A stretch of DNA of 64,000 nucleotides from Promerops cafer. Lineage: Eukaryota; Chordata; Aves; Passeriformes; Nectariniidae. Every line of letters starts with the position of its first letter. Within the stretch, counting starts at the first letter, position 1. Positions 31,851 through 42,053 of this stretch are shown piece by piece. The stretch lies in assembly GCA_013398275.1 (NCBI GenBank), contig VZSE01014390.1, forward strand, positions 26,624 through 90,623. Direction: 5' to 3'. The position numbers and the translations under genes are program-made. The notes beneath the pieces were generated by a model, which did no database searches, had not been told where the DNA came from, and worked only from the letters and a program-made list of their open reading frames with translations.

Positions 31851-34324
31851 AAAAAAACCCACCCAAACCCAAGAAAACCCCAAAGATATTGCAGTGATGA
31901 ACGGTTTTAATTAGAAGTAGGTAAAGACCACTTGAAAAAAGATAGAATTTCAAGCAGTTCCTGTACTTCAGTGCTCCTGGAAGGCAAAGAGTATTAATTC
32001 CTGGAGCATGAACTGGAGAAGTAATTTGGCTTGGCTTTAATTTAGTAATGATACAATCTTGCTATAATTAAATGGGAGCAAAAAAATCTGGGGAACAAAA
32101 TTTAGTTAATTTAGGTCCAAACTTGGTTTGGTCCTCTGTAGTTAATTTGCTCTTTAAATTGGGAAGCATCACCATCCTCAGGTAAATAGAAGTGCAATCA
32201 ACAACCCATAAATTCCACAGTATTAGTGAAGCAGTTTGTGAGGGGAAAAGTGGTAGGAAAATCCTTAAATTAAGATTGTCCTGGATCATAAACTTCTCTC
32301 TAGCTGAGAGGCCTAATTGTGACAAAAATTGAACCATTGTGATTTATGTTATTGACTTAGAGATTTGAATCTGTTGGTTTTTTAATCAATGTTAATAGAT
32401 TTTCATAAATTTGACTTTTTTGATTTCCCAGTCCATGAAGATTGTAGATACATTCAGAAACACCAAATCAAATTTCAAAATAATTTGCTAAATCTTCCAC
32501 AATATCCTCGAAAATAAAATTTTAAAGCTTGGAGAAGCCACATTCAAATTCCTTTCTTTACAAAGTTAGAAAGATGCCCATCCACAGCAGGCATTTGGTA
32601 ATGAGGAATTATATTTATGAAGTTTTAAAATTTATCTGCAGGAGCAGCAAATGAGTCTCTGCATGCATCTGGATAATTTGACTCTGTCAATATTGATCCC
32701 TGCTTTTTGCAGTGGTTGTTAATCCCTCTGGGAAATGGATTCTCTCCGTAATATTCCCTGAGCTGATGCTGGTTGTTGATTCTGCAGTTTTATTCCTGCT
32801 ACTTCCATTTTCCTGAGAAGAAGGAGAAGAAGGAGAAACTTCCTCAATCCCAGGAAGAGAAAGAAATATTTCTATATTTCTATATAATAGAAATATAAAA
32901 GTTACAGCTAAAAATAAAAAATAAAAAAAATCAGAATTTCCTGCCCTTCTCCAGCTCTTGGAATGCTCCTGGTGTTGAGGAGGGAGGATAAGCACGACTG
33001 CCTGTGTCTCTGTGAAGTGCTTCATCAGTGCTCTTCAAAAATGTCAAAGGAGGAACTTATTCCACATAAAAATAGTTCTGATTGCCCCCTCTTGGGCTGG
33101 ATCTGATACAGCTGCCCTGCATCCATGAGGTCACTTCCTGAATATTCGGTGGCAAAATGGCTTTTTCAGGGGTGACATTTTTTCTGAGGCCTTTTTTAAC
33201 TTCTGTGACCATTTTTCAGTTTTGTTTTAATTTTGTTCTGAGGGCCATGGGCTCCTCCTTGGCTCCTAGGCTGCATCACAAGGTTAAACCCCACTTTTAC
33301 AAATTTTCACTGAACAAAGCTTCATTTTGCACTGGTTGTGAGTGTCTGGAGTTCCAGATTTTTGAGGCCATACCTCACAAATTGGCAGCTTTTTGTTTGA
33401 TGAAATATTCAGCCCTGCTCATCCTCCTCTGACTTACTGTTATCTCCTTGGGTGAATTTGCTTCTTCTGGATGTCCTTTGGCATTATTTATTTTGTTTAA
33501 AATGAGGGACAGGTTTCTTAATTATTGAGAAAAAAGGAATTTACGCAATTGTATTTTTGGATCCCTTCTCATGGTCATTTTAAAATGATTTTATAGTTGG
33601 TGTAGAAATACATTTTCAACAACCTCTGTAAAGAAATCCTCTTTTGTGTCTGTCTTAATTACTAGCTTATCTCTTATTTTTATTTTACTGCTCTTCCTAT
33701 TTCATTCCCAATCCTCCATCCATCAAAAATCTTTCGAAATAGCTAAATAAAAAGTGCAAATTTTTTCTCCTGTTTAATGCAAGCCAGGCTGTGATGGCTG
33801 TGACATCTCTTGCTAAGAGAGAACAAAGAAACCACTCAACTCCAAATAATCCAAGTCTGGCTTGTCAGAGTTGGGGTATGGGGCCTATTAAAGCTTTACT
33901 GCAAAAACAAATTAAGTGTTTTGTTTAAGTGGTGCCTAAACAAACTTACAGACCTTTGTGGGCCTGGTTCTGCATTGGCAGAAATAAAAAAAAAAGAAAA
34001 TTTTATATAAAAACCTTTATATTTTATGAAATGTTTCAGTGCAGCCTCTGAGCTACGATGGAATAATTCTGGAATCCTTTGCTGCTGAAGGAACCCGAGC
34101 AGGTCTGAGAGAGGCTGAACTGGCCAATTTTGACAGATCATGGCAAAGGCTTTTCCTTCCCTTTGACAGATGCCCAGGGAAGTGATTCCAAGAGCTCTTG
34201 ATGGTTTTTTTGGGATCCTGAGCCAAGCCTGCACAACACCGTCAACGGCTTAGGCTGCACTCAAAGTGCCAGGGAAGGATCCCAAGAGATTTGCAAAAAT
34301 GTGTTTTATTTTGCATATCCACAT
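31851..34324. other. Non-coding AT-rich stretch, no gene recognised
   Basis: It contains a small AT hairpin near 32866-32892 (TATTTCTAT / ATAGAAATA). No dispersed repeat or gene is recognised. Two GAAGAAGGA purine runs occur at 32816-32834. Confidence 0.45.
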
Positions 34325-34459
34325 GGGAATTTGGGAATGGGAATTTGGGAATGGGCATTTGGGAATGGGAATATGGGAATGGGAATTGGGGAATGGGAAT
34401 GTGGGAATGGGAATTTGGGAATGGGAATGTGGGAATGGGAATTTGGGAATGGGAATGTG
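34325..34459. repeat. 14-bp G-rich minisatellite (GGGAATGGGAATTT)n
   Basis: About 9.5 copies of a 14-bp unit in which GGGAAT alternates with GGGAATTT/GGGAATGT. Some twenty GGG runs are spaced by 3-5 bases on the plus strand, the pattern expected for G-quadruplex formation. Open frames across it are repeat artefacts. Confidence 0.93.
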
Positions 34460-36294
34460 GATGCTGGCACCTCAGCCTGAAAGGACAGAGCATTAATGAT
34501 CAGGTTTGCACCTGAGGTTTTGTTCCTGACGTTTCAGTGCAGATCTGATTTATGGGGTTTGTTATTCCTCTTTAAGGGATGATATGTCTGCATCCAAACC
34601 CAGGAGGAGCTCTGGGAACTTGAAAGGAGGAGAGGGAAAAATGCTTCCATTTGGGAAGCCCAATTAGGGGGATAAATGGCCCAGATGACTGCAGTAATTT
34701 ATGTTCCCTGTGATTTCTGGGATGAAACACAACTCACAGGCTGCTCCCCTGCTCCTTGGGGCTTTGGGTAGTTTACTGTTGGTGGCTGTGAAAACACAAC
34801 AGGGAATACCTGAACATATGCTGGAGCTAAATGGGAGCTGGGAAACATCAAATGCCTCTTCCTGAAGTGTTTGTGTGCAGGAAAAGGAGCTCTGACTCTG
34901 TGATTTCCAAACCCTGCTGGAGCACACTTTTGGAAAACACTTTCACCAGAGGTGCTGCCTCTTAAACACCTCAATTATCCTAAAAATTATCCTGAAAATC
35001 TCTTCTTGTTCATTAAAGCAACTTCCCCCTTGATGGGTTCATCTGTGAGGGCAGGGCTCCACTGCCCACAGGGTTCCTCTGTTATTTAACATTTCAGTGT
35101 TCAAGAAGGAAAATTAAAATAAAGGGAAGTGATTCCACAGCTCTTGCAGCTCTCATCTAATAAAATGTTATCCCGTAAAATATGGAACTGTCAGCACTGA
35201 GGGAGCTCGGGGTGGGCTGAGCACCTGAAGTGGTTCCTGCTGGGATCAGCTGATCCAGCCCAAATCCAGCATCCCTGGGATCTGTGGATGTGCTCCTCAG
35301 GAATTCTCTGTCTGAATCCCTCTGACCAAAATTAAAATTTTAAAATCATTTAAAATACGATCCTAACAGGGAATCCACACAGTGGTGGCTCCTGTGCTGA
35401 GCTGTCGTAAAATCCTCAAATATTTTGGTTAAAAGGAGGCGGGTTCTGAAACTGATGGGAAATGTTTGGGTTCCTTTGGGATAATTCCTTTGGGATTTTG
35501 GTCAGGTGAAAAAGGGAAGCTGGCCTGCAATGACTGAAACTCTTTTTCTTTATACTAAAAGGTGGAAATCTCAGAATTAATCTGATTCATAGAGAGTTTC
35601 CAGAGCGAGTTTTTGGTTTACTTGTTCAAGACATTTGGGGTAAGTTTTAGATTCATTTTGAAATGATACTTGGATTAAATAGTTTGATTAATTGCTGTTA
35701 CATTTCCATTTAAGTGGATTTAATGATAAGAAATCTTTTAAAAATGATCTCAAGGTGTCTTTTAAGGACTCACTAATTAATTCCTTTGGCTTTTGAGATA
35801 TGACAGCCTTATTTTTGTGTTTCCCTTGCTGCTGTGATATTCTAGGAATGCTAAAAATGCTAAAACTAAATTACATCTCACTTTGCTCCGTTGACTTGGG
35901 CTCAATTGCTTTTATCAGGCAGCAAATGACACTTACAGGTCATTTGTCCTCATTGGGATTCTGAAGTGTCTGAGTAATTTTTTATTCATTCTGAAAGTAT
36001 TTATTTTAATGATATTTTTACCTGTTTTACTGTGGTTTTCAGTAAAGGTGTTCAAACTAACAGACTGGTCCTAGCTAGTGACCAGTGTAATATTTATGGA
36101 ACCCTCTGTGCCACTGAAGTTTCTCATTTGGTGGATGCAAAATTTCTGCCATCAGTAGAATTCCATCAAGATTCTGATGGGAAATATCAAGTTTCTGAAT
36201 CCAGCTGCAACTTAAGGGATAAAATTAACATATTTTGGCAGTAGTTGTGCCCTGAAAAACTCCTGTTTATCTTGTTCACGAGATAATGAGTTTT
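34460..36294. other. Non-coding stretch, no feature recognised
   Basis: No gene or repeat is recognised. A 70-codon open frame at 36032-36244 has no recognisable domain. Confidence 0.45.
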
Positions 36295-36350
36295 CATGGG
36301 ATCCCAGACTGGTTTGGGTGGGAAGGCACCTTAAAGATTTCATTCCAAGC
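36295..36350 (-). mobile_element. CR1 3'-end relic, antisense
   Basis: CATGGGATCCCAGACTGGTT, then TGGGAAGGCACCTTAAAGAT, corresponds to the terminal CR1 3' UTR. The rest is missing. Confidence 0.75.
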
Positions 36351-36414
36351 CCCTTCCAGGCTGGCAGCTGATGGATCTGGGAGCAAGGAATGTTGGTTCA
36401 ATCCAGTTCCAACC

Positions 36415-36545
36415 ATGGAATCAAAGGAGAGTTTGAGTTGGAAGGGACCTCTGGAAATCATCTGCTCCAACCCCTCTGCATCCAGAGCATCGTACACATC
36501 CAGGTGGGATTGGAATGGCTCCAGAGAGGGAATTTCCAATAAAAA
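36415..36545 (-). mobile_element. CR1 fragment of a different subfamily, antisense
   Basis: GTTGGAAGGGACCTCTGGAA, ATCATCTGCTCCAACCCCTC, CATCCAGGTGGGATTGGAAT and GGCTCCAGAGAGGGAATTTC follow the CR1 subfamily with the 'CTCTGGAGATCATC' 3' end, distinct from its neighbour at 36295. Confidence 0.8.
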
Positions 36546-37059
36546 AACCCCATGGAGAGCAAACAGCAAAACCTCATCAGCACCAAACTGCTCCTGCACG
36601 TGGTGAAATTGTTGCTATAACAGAGTTCTGTTGGAGAGGCTGAGTAAAAACTGATTTTTATTTCCATTTTTCCCAGATATTTGCTTTGGAAACCCTTCCC
36701 AGCCTGCAAATGGGAGCACTTCCCAAAGCTCTAGCAATGAGGCAGTCAGCTAAATTTTACTGGGGGACAAAATGGATGAATTTTGACTTTGAAGCTGTGG
36801 GAGGAAAAGCAGAAGAACTCTTGTCAGACACCTGTAGTTCAAACCCACTTCACATGCCCTGACTCTGCCTAAATCATCCTCATTTGCAATTCAGCACTCA
36901 GGGATGAGGAGTTTCCTTCCATTTAGGCTCCACAGGGGGTTCTCAGGGACGGCTGAAGTCAGCTCAGAGAATCACTCCAGTTAATGCAGAAATGAGGCCG
37001 AGCTGTTAATGGAGCTACAGGGCACAGCTTTTGAGATGGAAAGGCAGGAGCCCAAAATC
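36546..37059. other. Non-coding stretch, no feature recognised
   Basis: No gene, RNA or repeat is recognised between the CR1 fragment and the composite repeat. Confidence 0.4.
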
Positions 37060-37217
37060 AGATTTAAAGTATATTTATTGGGAGGAATTGGGCCTTTATT
37101 AAAGACCTGCCTTTCCAGATCACAGAGCGATCGATCGGTGCTTTGTAAAGGGGCATTGAACAATGAAGATTGGAGAGATTTGGGGATTTTTTGGGGTGGG
37201 TTTTTTGCATGTTAAAA
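37060..37217 (-). repeat. Composite-repeat flank shared with 49928-50090
   Basis: Read on the minus strand it matches the sequence following the CR1 at 49608-49927. Shared words are TTTTAACATGCAAAAAACCC, CTCCAATCTTCATTGTTCA, GCTCTGTGATCTGGAAA and CAGGTCTTTAATAAAGGCCC (GTCTTTAGTAAAGGCCC in the other copy). Both copies meet a CR1 3' end at exactly the same base, so the flank and the CR1 were copied together. The TTTAATAAAGG motif could be a poly(A) signal of an LTR that hosts the CR1. Confidence 0.75.
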
Positions 37218-37425
37218 GGATCATGGAATCACAGAATGATTTTGGGCGGGAAGGGACCTTAAAGCTCATCCCATTCCATCCCCTGCCATGGCAGGGACAC
37301 CTCCCACTGTCCCAGGCTGCTCCCAGCCCCAGTGTCCAGCCTGGCCTTGGGCACTGCCAGGGATCCAGGGGCAGCCCCAGCTGCTCTGGGAATCCCATCC
37401 CAGCCCCTCCCCACCCTCCCAGGGA
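37218..37425 (-). mobile_element. CR1 LINE 3' end, antisense
   Basis: GGATCATGGAATCACAGAAT, GGGAAGGGACCTTAAAGCTC, CCATGGCAGGGACACCTCCC and GGGCACTGCCAGGGATCCAG in antisense order, ending CACCCTCCCAGGGA. Confidence 0.92.
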
Positions 37426-37431
37426 CTAATT

Positions 37432-37656
37432 TCATCCCAAAATCCACCATAAATCCACCCAGAGTTTAAATCCCTTCATCTGGCCACAGAGGGATCTCCA
37501 CAGCCAGCTGCTCCAGAGGCAGCTCCAGTGGCACAGGTGAGGTTTCCCACTGGGAATTTCCAGCAGTTTTCTGGATAACAGGGTAGCACGGGAGAAATAC
37601 CAGCAGAAATGCCAGCACAGAATGTCCTGGGAGACAACACAAAACCTCCCTGCAGG
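37432..37656. repeat. First copy of a near-exact duplication beside an N
   Basis: From TTCATCCCAAAATCCACCAT to ACCTCCCTGCAGG. It is identical to 37667-37891 except CTGGCCAC versus CTGCCCAC. The single N at 37657 separates the copies. Confidence 0.95.
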
Positions 37657-37657
37657 N
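37657..37657. other. Unknown base / collapsed gap (N)
   Basis: One N lies exactly at the junction of two near-identical copies, as left by joining overlapping contigs. Confidence 0.95.
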
Positions 37658-37666
37658 GGGAGGAAT

Positions 37667-37891
37667 TTCATCCCAAAATCCACCATAAATCCACCCAGAG
37701 TTTAAATCCCTTCATCTGCCCACAGAGGGATCTCCACAGCCAGCTGCTCCAGAGGCAGCTCCAGTGGCACAGGTGAGGTTTCCCACTGGGAATTTCCAGC
37801 AGTTTTCTGGATAACAGGGTAGCACGGGAGAAATACCAGCAGAAATGCCAGCACAGAATGTCCTGGGAGACAACACAAAACCTCCCTGCAG
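37667..37891. repeat. Second copy of the near-exact duplication
   Basis: Same content as 37432-37656, but the sequence after its end (GGCCAACCTCAGAG) is unique. This is what is expected if the first copy is a redundant contig end. Confidence 0.95.
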
Positions 37892-37895
37892 GGCC

Positions 37896-37990
37896 AACCT
37901 CAGAGAGGCTGAGGAACCTCAGAGATGCTGAGGAACCTCAACGGGGCTGAGGAACCTCAGAGATGCTGAGGAACCTCAGCGAGGCGGAGG
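37896..37990. repeat. 19-bp tandem repeat with internal hairpin, 5 copies
   Basis: Five copies of AACCTCAGAGATGCTGAGG with minor changes. CCTCAG and CTGAGG in each unit are complementary, so every unit and every junction (CTGAGGAACCTCAG) can fold. Confidence 0.92.
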
Positions 37991-38003
37991 AACAGCACCC
38001 CTG

Positions 38004-38083
38004 GAATTGTTTGGGTTAGAAAAGCCCTCTAAGATTGAGTCCAACCACTAGCCCAGCCAAGGCCACCACTAGTCCATGTCCTG
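38004..38083 (-). mobile_element. CR1 3'-end fragment, antisense
   Basis: GTTTGGGTTAGAAAAGCCCT, CTAAGATTGAGTCCAACCAC and GGCCACCACTAGTCCATGTC match the CR1 subfamily with the 'CCACTAAACCATGTCC' 3' UTR, the third subfamily in this patch. Confidence 0.75.
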
Positions 38084-38740
38084 TGAGAGCAGGAGAGCAC
38101 AGGGGACACACCAGGATCCCCATCCTGCTGCTTCTCCTCCCCACACACCATGGAGCTTCCCCAGGAATGACGTGCCCATGTCCCAGTCCTGGAGGGCAGG
38201 AATGGTGCAGGGATTGCCTTCATCGTTTGCAGCCCCATTTTTGGGCTGAAACCCAAAAAAACTTTGCTTAAACCCCTGTGAATTCTTTGTGTAATAGGTT
38301 GGAGCTCTGTGTTGGAGCTCGGCCTTCTGCACTCACGGGAGTCTTTGAGGTACCAGGGCATTAAAAGAGGCTTGGGTTGAAACTTGTCAAGGGGAAATAA
38401 TAACCTGCAATTGCTCAGCTTCCTGATTAAAAAACCCACAACAGTGGCTGAGTGAGAGCAATGTTTTCTCAAGCATTAGCGATACTTTAATTCAACACTG
38501 CAAAAACAACAACAAAAAATGGATTTTATTGCTCTCTATTTTATGGATCATGAATTTAACTGAGCTAAATAGTCAAAGTCCAGGTGAATAATGCTGCTTT
38601 AGTGAGCTGCTGACCACATTTCCTCCTGCATTTCACTAACTATTTGTTTTTTGTTCTGCTTACTCAGCTTTTCACATTTTGAACTCCAAAGAACAGCAAA
38701 GAAACCGAGGCTGAGGTTTTGTGCACCTTCTCTGGCCCGC
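38084..38740. other. Non-coding stretch, no feature recognised
   Basis: No gene is recognised. Open frames here have no domain and overlap plain sequence. Confidence 0.4.
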
Positions 38741-39037
38741 CCTTCCTTCCTTCCTTCCTTCCTTCCTTCCTTCCTTCCTTCCTTCCTTCCTGGAATCCTT
38801 CCTTCCTTCCTGGAATCCTTCCTGGAATCCTTCCTTCCTTCCTGGAATCCTTCCTTCCTGGAATCCTTCCTTCCTGGAATCCTTCCTGAAATCCTTCCTG
38901 GAATCCTTCCTTCCTGGAATCCTTCCTTCCTTCCTGGAATCCTTCCTGGAATCCTTCCCTGTCCATCCATCCATCCATCCATCCATCCATCCATCCATCC
39001 ATCCATCCATCCATCCATCCCTCCCTCCCTCCCTCCC
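38741..39037. repeat. Compound microsatellite (CCTT)n - (CCTTCCTGGAAT)n - (CCAT)n - (CCCT)n
   Basis: 38741-38790 is pure CCTT. 38791-38958 alternates TGGAAT with one to three CCTTC units. 38963-39019 is about 14 CCAT units. 39020-39037 is CCCT. The four sectors adjoin without unique sequence. The long open frames on both strands (38599-39154) are artefacts. Confidence 0.97.
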
Positions 39038-41021
39038 AGGATTTTGCCTTTTGTGGGACACACTATAGACAGCAAAACATCTTAAAGAGGTTTCTTTGAT
39101 GAAATGCGACCTCTCTTCCCCACCCCTAAATTTAATAAATAATAAACCATACAAATTTCATGAATATAAAGCCAGTGCATGATTGAGTTTTTGGAATTTG
39201 GCTGCTTTTCCGTCCCCGGATGTTTTAGTGGGTGATTCATGGCTCCATTACTGCCTTTATTCCTTTTAGAGCACCTGGAGGGACAATGTTTCAACATTAC
39301 CCCAAAGAGCTGAGCTGCTTTTTTGCATAGTTCCAAATCTTCCATTTAACTCCACTTTAATTTAAATGTTTCCTGTTAACTTTCTGCATTATTTTTTCCG
39401 CTTAAAATAAGTTACTTTGTTTTTTACCCTCAAAATCTCACCCAGGGAATGTGAAATTGGGTCAAACTCCAGTTTTATTTTGTTCTGCTGCAATGTTTTA
39501 TTCCCGATATGAAATTATTTCCTTTTTAGGAGTTGCCAGTGGTAAATTGAACTCGATGTTCCAGCTGGAAAAGGTGGCACATTCCTGGGGTGCAAAATGT
39601 CCTGCTCCCACTTTTCCTGAGCAGTTCCTCAAAGGTGGAAATAGCCTGAGGGGGTGTTGAAAATAATTAAGGCAACTTTTGTGTTGGACTAAAGTATTTT
39701 AGTTTGCAGGGATCAGCTCCTTCAACAACATTTGGGGTAAATATCCCAAAACCCCTCAAATTCTGTTCTTTTGCTGAGTCCTACAAGGAGATTTTGTGGT
39801 TTTCTGGGGAGGGAGGTGTAATGGGATGAGGTTGGTGGTTTTGTGTGCAGCTCACTGCTCAGTTATTCCACATCTCCCAAAATATTTTGGGAATATCAAA
39901 CCTTGGAGGGGAAGACAGTTGGATGAACTGCTCCCAGCCTGGCTCCACTAAAATAAAAACCATTAACCCCCAAACTTTGGGAAATGGATCTGTTATTGCT
40001 AAAATTTTAAATGAATTAATGTTCAGTGATGTGTGAGGTCAGTTCCAATAAGAGGGGGGGAAAAGCCATGAACAATCTTCATAATTTTCTAATTAACCCT
40101 CAGGATCTGAAAAAAATTTAATCCTTTAAAGCTGAAATTTCATGAAGGAGCAAGAGAAAATAGGGTCCCACAAAACAGTTAATTGTTTCAATTTACAATT
40201 TTTGATTTTGGGCGTTTGAAATCTTTCTGCACATTTATGTGCCCAAACCATTTCTGTATTTTCACCATAAATTTGGGCTGTTCTGGGAGGAAAGGGAAGA
40301 GGGAAGGGAGTGGGAACCCTGCAGGGAGTGGCTGGGGGTGCAGCAGAACATCCTCTGAAGCCCTCAGGACACCTCCAGGGGGATTTTGTAGAGCAAACAA
40401 ACCCCGTGGGATCCTTGTCCGTGGAATATTTGGTGTTTTCCAGGAGTTTGCCTCCCACTCTGGGTATTCCTGTATCAGTCACAGCCAGGATTGCTCCGGG
40501 CCAGGGGATGAGGCTTGGGCTGCAAGGAGCACACACAGAAAATGTGTGGAAAATCGCAGTGCCAGGGGTTTGTTCCTTGCTGGATTGAGATAAAGAGGAG
40601 CAGCAGCACTGACCAGACAGCCCTCGGGGCATTTTTGGGTTTTTTTCTTGAAATCTCCTTGCTTTACCATCATTATTATGATTTTTTTCATGAGGGACTA
40701 ATGGCATTTAAAAATATTTTGAATTAAGAAATGCAAAAATCGTTGTAGGAAAGACAAGAGGTAAATGGAGTTGATAAAACTTTAAAAAAAGTGAATATCT
40801 ATAATGATTTTGCTGATATCATTGCTGCATTCATTACTGAATGTACTGACTGGAGTAATTAGTACAAGCTGCAAGTAAATTGGTGCAAAATAATAGTGCC
40901 AAAAGATGGTTTTAATTGCTTTCATCTTCTATTAAAATGATTTTTCCAGGATACTCTCTGATTTCCCTCTGATAAAAACGGAATAAATTTTTTAAAATGT
41001 GAATTAACAGAAACTGCAATT
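39038..41021. other. Non-coding stretch, no feature recognised
   Basis: No gene or repeat is recognised. Open frames at 40126-40707 overlap on both strands and have no domain. Confidence 0.45.
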
Positions 41022-41075
41022 CACAGAATGCCAGAATGGTTTGGGTTGGGAAGGATTTAAAGATCTTTTCTCCCT
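41022..41075 (-). mobile_element. CR1 3'-end relic, antisense
   Basis: TTCACAGAATGCCAGAATGG then TTTGGGTTGGGAAGGATTTA and AAGATCTTTTCTCC is the terminal CR1 3' UTR. Similarity fades after that. Confidence 0.7.
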
Positions 41076-41346
41076 GAGCAGACAGGATTTTCCCAATATT
41101 TCCTGCAGGCTGGGAACCTTAAATGGGTGGGGAGCTCCATCCTGCTCCTCAGCAGATCTGGAAAACCCCCCTTGTTCCAGCAGAAATCCACTTCAATTAT
41201 AAAACCAGCACGTGGGAGGGGGTCACAGGATGTGCTTCCCCCCTTTTCTGGGTCATTGGGGTGATCAATATTTGTAAATGAATCTCTCCTTTTATTGAGT
41301 GCCTGAGGTAAACCACGTCAGAAACGGGAAATTCCAGCTCCTGGCG

Positions 41347-41359
41347 TGTTCGGGGTCCA
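41347..41359 (-). other. Possible retroviral primer-binding site
   Basis: TGGACCCCGAACA on the minus strand, one base after the LTR end. It has the TGG...CCCGAACA form of retroviral primer sites, but I cannot assign a tRNA. Confidence 0.4.
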
Positions 41360-41360
41360 C

Positions 41361-41762
41361 TGACGAGGCGATTAAAAGAAGATTTATTGCAAAATCAGTC
41401 TCATGGGAGGGCAGGACAGGGAGGTTGTTACGCCCAAAGCTGTCACATCAGAATTTTAATTCTAGTTCCAATGTCTTTTGTAAATTTCTTGCCCAGTCAG
41501 CTGCTTCCACACAGCTCGCTAGCACCGCCGTGACCAGTCGTTAATTGCTTCGTTTTACGCGATTCCACATCTAAAATGCATCTTTTTCTACCCAGTCATA
41601 TAACTCCTCAAAAACTTACTGCTGTATCTTCTACTTTTTGCTAACTCTATAACAAATTCTATTGTTAAACCTTAAAATTTTTTACTACCTTACTTAACAT
41701 GTCTATTTACTTATACAAGGCACGTTTCTGTTTGCTTAAAACATGCTTATGCTTAAACTACA
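41361..41762 (-). mobile_element. ERV LTR, minus strand, with a PBS-like motif
   Basis: Read on the minus strand it starts TGTAGTTTAAGC, carries GCAATAAATC (poly(A) signal at 41383-41388) near its end and finishes CTCGTCA. One base further is TGGACCCCGAACA, which begins with the TGG expected of a tRNA primer-binding site (41347-41359). Upstream of the start lies CAGGAATAAAAGTT, weakly polypurine. The LTR would be 402 bp. No flanking duplication was found, so it could be a 5' LTR, or a 3' LTR with its own boundaries misjudged. No intact retroviral gene follows. Confidence 0.5.
41383..41388 (-). promoter_or_regulatory. Poly(A) signal AATAAA of the LTR at 41361-41762
   Basis: TTTATT on the plus strand, inside the LTR and 23 bp from its 3' edge. 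Confidence 0.45.
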
Positions 41763-42052
41763 AACTTTTATTCCTGTTTCGTGTCTGTTTCACTATTCTG
41801 GTCCAAACTTCCAAGCCTTCTCCACGGTCTCAGGTCAAACACTGCATCCATCTCGTCTCTGAGCTTGGCGTGCTCGAGGCCTTGGGAGCTCCCTGTGCTT
41901 GCGTTTCCCACCCTGGGCAGGGTTTGAACTCCACACCCGGGGCTCTTCCAAGGAGTGCTTTTCTCCAAGGAAGGTGAATTAATTCCTGACAAATTCTGGA
42001 ACGACTCTTACCTGCCACAGCCTCTGAGTCTGAGCACCGGCTGCTCAGTTTT
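41763..42052 (-). other. Possible ERV-associated sequence up to the N
   Basis: It lies between the LTR above and the unknown base. An open frame on the minus strand ends just before the LTR start, which would fit the end of a retroviral internal region, but no retroviral domain is recognisable. Origin uncertain. Confidence 0.3.
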
Positions 42053-42053
42053 N
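42053..42053. other. Unknown base / collapsed gap (N) inside LTR material
   Basis: A single N separates the sequence ending TGCTCAGTTTT from GGCACACCCCAGCAGCC, which is the middle of a different LTR. The missing LTR 3' part (about 260 bp) implies real sequence is lost here. Confidence 0.9.

Noticed and set aside
30434..31953. Two nearly identical short open frames (30434-30685 plus strand, 31615-31953 minus strand) suggesting a duplicated gene
   Set aside because: They are identical because they lie in the arms of the inverted repeat; there is no independent evidence of coding.
36032..36244. 70-codon frame with protein-like composition
   Set aside because: No recognisable domain; short enough for chance; no convincing acceptor or donor pair.
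37896..37990. CRISPR-like array (regular repeats with palindromic unit)
   Set aside because: Units are directly adjacent without unique spacers, and the genome is clearly that of a bird.
38599..39154. Open frames of 115-160 codons on both strands
   Set aside because: They run through the CCTT/CCAT compound microsatellite; no real protein signature.
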